19,641 nt of DNA, from contig JBFJJV010000047.1 in the NCBI GenBank assembly GCA_041635265.1, positions 1 through 19,641 of the forward strand, given 5' to 3'. Of the stretch, positions 15,691-19,641 are shown one piece after another (the stretch's first letter is position 1; every line of letters begins with the position of its first letter). The notes beneath the pieces are model-generated. The model was not told where the DNA came from. It saw nothing but the letters and a program-made list of their open reading frames with translations, and ran no database searches. The stretch is from Panacagrimonas sp041635265. GTDB lineage: Bacteria; Pseudomonadota; Gammaproteobacteria; Nevskiales; Nevskiaceae. A program made the translations under genes and the position numbers.

Positions 15691-16020
15691 GTTGAATCTC
15701 CCAAAGTGAGGTAGAAACTTCCCCGATCAGGTGACGACAGCACGACCTGAGACAGCGCCGACTGCCTTCCCCTCCCAAAAAGGGAAGAACCATTGAATCA
15801 TGCACTTAAATGAACTACCTGACAACACTTCGAGTTTTGCGCCATAAAGGTGCGTTGCCCACAGAACACGACACGGTGCCGGGCCTGGAGACGCGCGGAC
15901 ACCGGAACTTTGGCCCACAGAGCGCCAAAATTCAGGTTAATCAGATGGTTGGAGGCGTCTGCCGGGCAGCTTCAGACGCTAGATGCAAGGCTTATGGCCA
16001 TCACCCGGTGCAACGCCCCC
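15691..16020. other. 330-bp intergenic region upstream of the OmpL-like porin
   Basis: No gene is supported. The right part lies 3' of the cytochrome c5 gene and holds a 7-bp stem (GCGTCTG 15955-15961 with CAGACGC 15973-15979) without a T-tract. The left part holds the porin promoter and a leader of about 100 nt that can fold into two short hairpins (CTTCCC/GGGAAG near 15764-15785 and CAGGT/ACCTG near 15729-15750). Confidence 0.5.
15797..15825 (-). promoter_or_regulatory. Probable sigma-70 promoter of the OmpL-like porin gene
   Basis: On the minus strand TTGTCA (15820-15825, 5/6) and CATGAT (15797-15802, 4/6) are separated by exactly 17 bp. The predicted start near 15790 would give a leader of about 100 nt, long for a porin but common where small RNAs or leader folding control the message. 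Confidence 0.5.
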
Positions 16021-16488
16021 TTACTTCATCATCAGCGCAATGGCGGCTGTCAGTTCTTCGTCTGACAGATCCGGCAGCCCGCCGCGTGGCGGCATGGTGT
16101 TTTTGCCCTTGATGGCCGAAGCCAGCAAGCCATCGATACCGCCCGCTTGTTCAGATCGAGCGCTCCAGGCCGCCGCGTCACCGTTCTTCGGCGCATCCAG
16201 CACACCGGTCTGGTGGCAGGCGTTGCAGGCCTTGGCCAGCACTTCTTCACCCGTATAAGGCGCGCGCGCCGATTTGGCAGAAACCTTGACCAGCATGGAA
16301 GGATCGGTCACCACTTTGGCCACGGGCGCAATGCGGTCTTCGAGCATGGCCATGGCTTGTGGATCAGGCTGCAGATCCGGAACCAGGAGTCGTGCGGCGA
16401 CGATGCACACAACAAAGATGGCACCGAGTGCAGCGAGCACTGCCCCAAAATTGACAATAAAAACTTTGTCGTGGTCTTCGTGTTCCAA
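16021..16488 (-). CDS. Membrane-anchored cytochrome c5 family protein
   Basis: A 155-residue electron-transfer protein. An N-terminal helix (about 10-33) anchors it in the inner membrane with the heme domain in the periplasm. The heme site CNACH is at 88-92 and the distal ligand is probably Met132 in KNTMPPRGG, the class of the cytochrome c5 subfamily. The C-terminal DLSDEELTAAIALMMK helix is typical. It probably carries electrons between quinol-linked complexes and terminal oxidases, but its partner is not in the window. The start is TTG at 16488: no ATG or GTG exists nearby in frame and AGGGAG lies 6 nt upstream. A TATACT -10-like hexamer lies at 16532-16537 without a clear -35. No operon partner: the flanking genes are separated by 268 and 330 bp. 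Confidence 0.92.
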   Translation of the reverse strand: MEHEDHDKVFIVNFGAVLAALGAIFVVCIVAARLLVPDLQPDPQAMAMLEDRIAPVAKVVTDPSMLVKVSAKSARAPYTGEEVLAKACNACHQTGVLDAPKNGDAAAWSARSEQAGGIDGLLASAIKGKNTMPPRGGLPDLSDEELTAAIALMMK

Positions 16489-16756
16489 GCCCAGCTCCCT
16501 TGAATGCGTTCACATTTTAAAAACGGTGCCAAGTATAAGCGTTTGCCCCCCGAGTTCGCGAGGGATCCGCACCGATCGATGCCGACTTATCGCTTCCTAA
16601 GCTACATGCCGCCGCTCTGGAAGTGTTGACCTGATAAAAATGCCGCTGGTCGATCTGGCGCGATTCCAGCGCGCATACAACCCTGCTTCTGCGCTCATCA
16701 TCCGTACGGCAATTGCCGCCAACATTGGCGCCCGGTCGAGCCCGCGCTTCCGGGTC

Positions 16757-17212
16757 TTAATCAGTATTCGGGAACGCTATCCGATCTGCTTCTCCGGCTG
16801 GTTCCTGGCACTCGCCGCGCATCCGATAACTCAGCCGACCCAGATCCGCTTTCAAAAGCAAGTAGCCCTCGCGGCAGTACTTCGTTTCCTCCAGGCTGCG
16901 CTCAAGTTGCTCCATGCTCATCACATGAAAGGACTTGAGGCTGATCGTTCGCCCTTCGCCGGGCGATGGCAGATCCTGTCTTTCAATGCCGATATTCCCG
17001 CTGCGCTGCACTTTGTCGTTCTCAAAGTATTGGCGCGCAAATTCTGGTGAGTCGCTGTAGGTGACGAAGTCAAAAATTTTCAGATCGTTGCTGGTGATCG
17101 TCGTTTGAAACGTCTGCCTTAGCGGAGGCACTTTCTCGGTCCTTAATGCGCAGGCTTCCATCATCAGGACGAGAGACAGGATCGGCCCAAATGTGGCGAA
17201 CGAGTGTGTCAC
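16757..17212 (-). CDS. Putative lipoprotein of unknown family
   Basis: I do not recognise this 151-residue protein. Residues 5-20 are hydrophobic and followed by MEAC at 18-21, a poor but possible lipobox, so it may be a lipoprotein or a secreted protein. The mature part is mostly polar and contains two further Cys (in KYCREGYLL and GECQEP) that could form a disulfide. The GTG start at 17210-17212 overlaps the stop of the DUF4334 gene as GTGA, indicating translational coupling and supporting it as a real gene. The region 3' of it (to 16489) has no clear terminator. An overlapping plus-strand frame is judged a shadow. Function unknown; a role together with the DUF4334 protein is inferred from coupling only. 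Confidence 0.7.
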   Translation of the reverse strand: MTHSFATFGPILSLVLMMEACALRTEKVPPLRQTFQTTITSNDLKIFDFVTYSDSPEFARQYFENDKVQRSGNIGIERQDLPSPGEGRTISLKSFHVMSMEQLERSLEETKYCREGYLLLKADLGRLSYRMRGECQEPAGEADRIAFPNTD

Positions 17213-17805
17213 AAGCTTGCTGCCGCCTTGCGGCGTAATACAAAGAAGAAAGGCTTTTTGAGCCCCTTCAAGTCCATGATGCCGAGAACGGTGTCCGCAT
17301 CCATTTTGCGGAATACATCATGGATGGGCAGATTGTCGTAGACCATGGTGGCGCTCACTTTGCCCCGATGACGGGTCATGCGCAGCCTCGCCCTGCCGCA
17401 CCGAGTTGAAAACAAGGGCAGCAATGCACGAAACAAATTTCCCAGCCAAGGCCACTTGGGCACCTTGTCTGATCTCAGTAAGCCAAGCAGTGGAAGAGCC
17501 CAGAGCGGATGCACGCGCCACATACGATCCGAGCGTGAGGCGAAGATCAGTGGGTGAACCTCCTCGTCAGAATCAAATCGTTTCCCATGCCAGTGAAAGG
17601 CTTCCAGGACTCCGTCGAGCGGGTGATCCGTTGCATAGCCTTCACCTCGCCATGCCCCATGCAGGAAGCCGGTGTCTATTGCATCCAGCGAGTCGAAAAG
17701 CGCGAGCGCATCTTCGCTTGTGTATGGCGGGTGTTGCTCGCCGTCTCTTACCTTGTTCAATCCTCTGCTCTTTCGTGGATGAAAAACCTCTGGCCCAGCA
17801 GGCAA
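17209..17805 (-). CDS. GXWXG / DUF4334 domain protein
   Basis: A protein of up to 198 residues. The GXWXG motif GAWRG is at 50-54, within a domain from about 35 to 90 (ALFDSLDAID, HPLDGVLEAFHWHGKRF, HPLIF). The second domain, DUF4334, runs from about 139 to 192 (RHRGKVSATMVYDNLPIHDVFRK, VLGIMDLKG). This pairing is common in proteobacteria and actinobacteria but the function is unknown; the fold suggests small-ligand binding. An in-frame TGA at 17812-17814 fixes the upper limit of the start. Two candidates remain, TTG at 17805 and TTG at 17760; neither has an ideal ribosome site. It lies 77 bp after nadE, whose transcript probably continues into it, and is coupled to the lipoprotein gene downstream. 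Confidence 0.85.
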   Translation of the reverse strand: MPAGPEVFHPRKSRGLNKVRDGEQHPPYTSEDALALFDSLDAIDTGFLHGAWRGEGYATDHPLDGVLEAFHWHGKRFDSDEEVHPLIFASRSDRMWRVHPLWALPLLGLLRSDKVPKWPWLGNLFRALLPLFSTRCGRARLRMTRHRGKVSATMVYDNLPIHDVFRKMDADTVLGIMDLKGLKKPFFFVLRRKAAASL

Positions 17806-17882
17806 AACAGTTCAAAACTTCCAACGCGACTCCTCGGCAGGATTCGCAAAAGGCTGCAATTGTGTTTGAAGTGTGCGCTTGC

Positions 17883-19496
17883 CTAGATGTCGCCGTAAAC
17901 CGCCGTGAGCGGATAACGGCGCTCTCTGCCGAAGGCGTGGCGCGTGATCTTGGGCCCCGGCGGCGCCTGCCGTCGCTTGTATTCCGAGCGGCGAATCAGG
18001 CCGGCGATGCGTTTGACAGTTTCAGCTTCAAAACCCATGGCGATGATGTCGGGAATTGAGCGGCTGTCTTCGATATAGGCCTCGAGGATGGGGTCGAGAA
18101 TATCGTAGGGCGGCAGTGAATCCGAATCCTTCTGATCCGGGCGCAGCTCAGCGCTGGGCGGGCGTTCGATGACGCGCTCGGGAATGACCGGTGAAATCGT
18201 ATTGCGATAGCGCGCCAAATCGTAGACGACCGTCTTGTAGGCATCCTTGATCGGCGCAAAGCCGCCGCACATATCGCCATACAAGGTCGCATAGCCGACG
18301 GCCATTTCAGATTTGTTGCCGGTGGTCAGCACCAAATGGCCAAATTTATTGGAAAGAGCCATCAGCAGCATGCCGCGTGTGCGTGACTGAATATTCTCTT
18401 CGGTTATATCAAGTTCGCGGTCGGCAAAGGTCTCGGCCAGCGTTTGATCGAATGCCTTGATGCAGGGTTCGATCGGCAATACCGAATATTTGATCCCGAG
18501 TGCTTCTGCCTCGATGCGGGCGTCGTCGTTTGACATGTCCATGGTGTAGCGCGAGGGCATGGAGACACCCCAGACGCGGTCCGCGCCCAAGGCGTCAACC
18601 GCGATGGCGGCAACCAGCGCCGAATCAATGCCACCAGACAAGCCGATCAGTGCGCCGGGGAAGCCGTTGCGATTGCTGTAATCCTTGACCGCCTGCACTA
18701 GTCCCTTGTAGACGGTGGCTTCATACGATTCAGACGCGGAAATGCTGCCGCTGACAAGGCCGTCTGCGAAATCGATCGGGTATAGATCTTCTTCGAAAGC
18801 CGGCGCGCGGAAACCGATCTGGCCGTTCGCGTTCATTGCCACCGAATCGCCATCGAATAACAAATCGTCCTGACCGCCCACCATATTCACGTACAGCATC
18901 GGCAGCCGGGATTCCTCCGTACGCGCTTTGAGAACGGCCTCGCGTCGTGGCGACTTGCTCTTGGCATAGGGAGAGGCGTTGATGCTGATGATCAGGCGCG
19001 CGCCCTGATCACGGCACTCATCAACCGGTTCCGGGCTCCAAACGTCTTCGCAGATGCAAAGGCCCAAGGGCACGCCATTGAGATCAAAGACGCAGGCGCT
19101 GCTGCCGGCAGAGAAATGTCGCTTCTCATCAAACACGCCGTAGTTGGGTAGCAGGCGCTTGCGATGGCGGCGCACGATCTGGCCGTCACGAAATACGGTT
19201 GCGGCGTTGTAGCGCGCCTCAGAGGTGTACTCCGGGTGGCCCACGACCATGTGGATGCCCTGCACGCTCGACTGAATCTTGCGCAGACCTGACTCGATGA
19301 GAACGGGCAGGCCCGAGCGCAGCAAGAGATCGTCGGGCGGATAACCCAGCAGGGCAAGTTCGGGGTAGACGATCAAGTCCGCGCCCAGCTCATCGCGAGC
19401 ACGGTGCGCGGCCTGAATGATCTTGTCAGCGTTGCCATCAATATCGCCGACCCAGACGTTCATCTGGGCGGCAACAATCCGCAGCCGATTGCTCAT
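17883..19496 (-). CDS. nadE: Glutamine-dependent NAD+ synthase
   Basis: A 537-residue enzyme of the two-domain type: deamido-NAD + glutamine + ATP to NAD+, the last step of NAD synthesis, in the cytosol. The N-terminal nitrilase-like glutaminase domain (about 1-260) has the triad Glu46 (VYPELALLG), Lys113 (RHRKRLLPN) and Cys149 (CICEDVW). The synthetase domain (about 265-537) has the ATP-pyrophosphatase P-loop LSGGIDSAL (286-294), the NKSEMAVGYATLYGD block and the ERPPSAELRPDQKDSDSLPPYDILD block. All key residues are intact, so it should use glutamine rather than needing free ammonia. The ATG at 19494-19496 fits the usual N-terminus; the ribosome site is weak. It lies 61 bp after sucD, and co-transcription is possible. 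Confidence 0.97.
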   Translation of the reverse strand: MSNRLRIVAAQMNVWVGDIDGNADKIIQAAHRARDELGADLIVYPELALLGYPPDDLLLRSGLPVLIESGLRKIQSSVQGIHMVVGHPEYTSEARYNAATVFRDGQIVRRHRKRLLPNYGVFDEKRHFSAGSSACVFDLNGVPLGLCICEDVWSPEPVDECRDQGARLIISINASPYAKSKSPRREAVLKARTEESRLPMLYVNMVGGQDDLLFDGDSVAMNANGQIGFRAPAFEEDLYPIDFADGLVSGSISASESYEATVYKGLVQAVKDYSNRNGFPGALIGLSGGIDSALVAAIAVDALGADRVWGVSMPSRYTMDMSNDDARIEAEALGIKYSVLPIEPCIKAFDQTLAETFADRELDITEENIQSRTRGMLLMALSNKFGHLVLTTGNKSEMAVGYATLYGDMCGGFAPIKDAYKTVVYDLARYRNTISPVIPERVIERPPSAELRPDQKDSDSLPPYDILDPILEAYIEDSRSIPDIIAMGFEAETVKRIAGLIRRSEYKRRQAPPGPKITRHAFGRERRYPLTAVYGDI

Positions 19497-19557
19497 GCTG
19501 TGCGCTTGTCTTTCAGCGACGTCACCGCCGCCTCAAAAAACAATGAATGCCGAACGC

Positions 19558-19641
19558 TCAGGACAGCAGCGATTTCATCGCTGCGCCCAGATCCGCGGGC
19601 GAACGTACCGTTTTCACGCCTGCTGCCTCCAGCGCAGCAAA
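19558..19641 (-). CDS. sucD: Succinyl-CoA ligase alpha subunit, C-terminal end (cut by window)
   Basis: The last 27 residues of a minus-strand frame are open to the window edge and end in TGA at 19558-19560. They read as the SucD C-terminus (GVKTVRSPADLGAAMKSLL), matching the conserved ending of the alpha subunit of succinyl-CoA synthetase in the TCA cycle. The fragment is too short to say more. The next gene downstream, 61 bp away, is nadE. Confidence 0.88.
   Translation of the reverse strand, partial: FAALEAAGVKTVRSPADLGAAMKSLLS

Noticed and set aside
15955..15979. 7-bp inverted repeat downstream of cytochrome c5 as a terminator
   Set aside because: The stem is followed by CTCCAACC on the minus strand, with no T-tract, so it does not meet intrinsic terminator criteria.
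16513..16530. Sigma-54-like TGGCACCG upstream of cytochrome c5
   Set aside because: The -24 half looks good, but the bases 10 bp further on are AA rather than the required GC.
16640..17050. 136-codon plus-strand open frame
   Set aside because: It is antisense to the coupled lipoprotein gene. It has some hydrophobic stretches, but no ribosome site or family resemblance, while the minus-strand gene has the GTGA coupling.
17406..18059. 217-codon plus-strand open frame
   Set aside because: It is antisense to DUF4334 and the nadE C-terminus, both of which have recognisable conserved sequence.
1..19641. tRNA, rRNA, CRISPR arrays, insertion sequences or phage genes
   Set aside because: I looked in the intergenic gaps and at the products of the open frames and saw no cloverleaf-like segments, spaced direct repeats, transposase or integrase motifs.

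Overview
The window looks like core chromosome of a moderately GC-rich gammaproteobacterium. NuoN, UbiK, ComM/YifB, a TorF-type porin, a cytochrome c5 and the sucD-nadE junction all read as gammaproteobacterial. A Xanthomonadales-like relative is my best guess, from recalled gene content and order only. I see no insertion sequence, integrase, CRISPR array, rRNA or tRNA gene, and no obvious sign of recent transfer. Both ends cut genes: nuoN on the left and sucD on the right.

Layout, left to right. (1) The end of nuoN (+) converges on a large transglutaminase/DUF2126 gene (-). (2) A leucine dehydrogenase gene (+) is divergent from it and overlaps by 14 bp, tail to tail, with the next cluster. 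(3) A four-gene minus-strand operon encodes a GldA/GldF/GldG-like ABC exporter and a DUF4340 protein. (4) A plus-strand cluster follows: putative Na+/H+ antiporter, UbiK, ComM/YifB. It ends at a perfect 16-bp-stem terminator shared with the opposing gene. (5) Two outer-membrane porin genes (-) come next, a TorF-family porin and an OmpL-like (BBP2) porin, each with its own promoter and terminator signals. (6) A membrane-anchored cytochrome c5 gene (-). (7) A minus-strand run sucD > nadE > DUF4334 protein > putative lipoprotein completes the window.

The most informative regulatory signal lies upstream of the TorF-family porin. There is a sigma-54 (-24/-12) promoter with all ten core GGCACG/TTGC bases, and a 14/17 match to the NtrC site, whose centre falls about 106 bp upstream of the predicted transcription start. 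That is the classical enhancer position. The porin is therefore probably induced by nitrogen limitation, although no glnK, amtB or ntrBC gene is in the window. Between these two elements lies an unexplained inverted repeat with 10-bp arms.

The genes mostly belong to unrelated housekeeping functions: respiration (NuoN, UbiK for ubiquinone, cytochrome c5), central metabolism and NAD synthesis (SucD, NadE), amino-acid nitrogen (leucine dehydrogenase, possibly the NtrC-linked porin) and DNA uptake/recombination (ComM). The least understood parts are the GldAFG/DUF4340 transporter, the transglutaminase/DUF2126 protein standing apart from its usual partners, and the DUF4334/lipoprotein pair.
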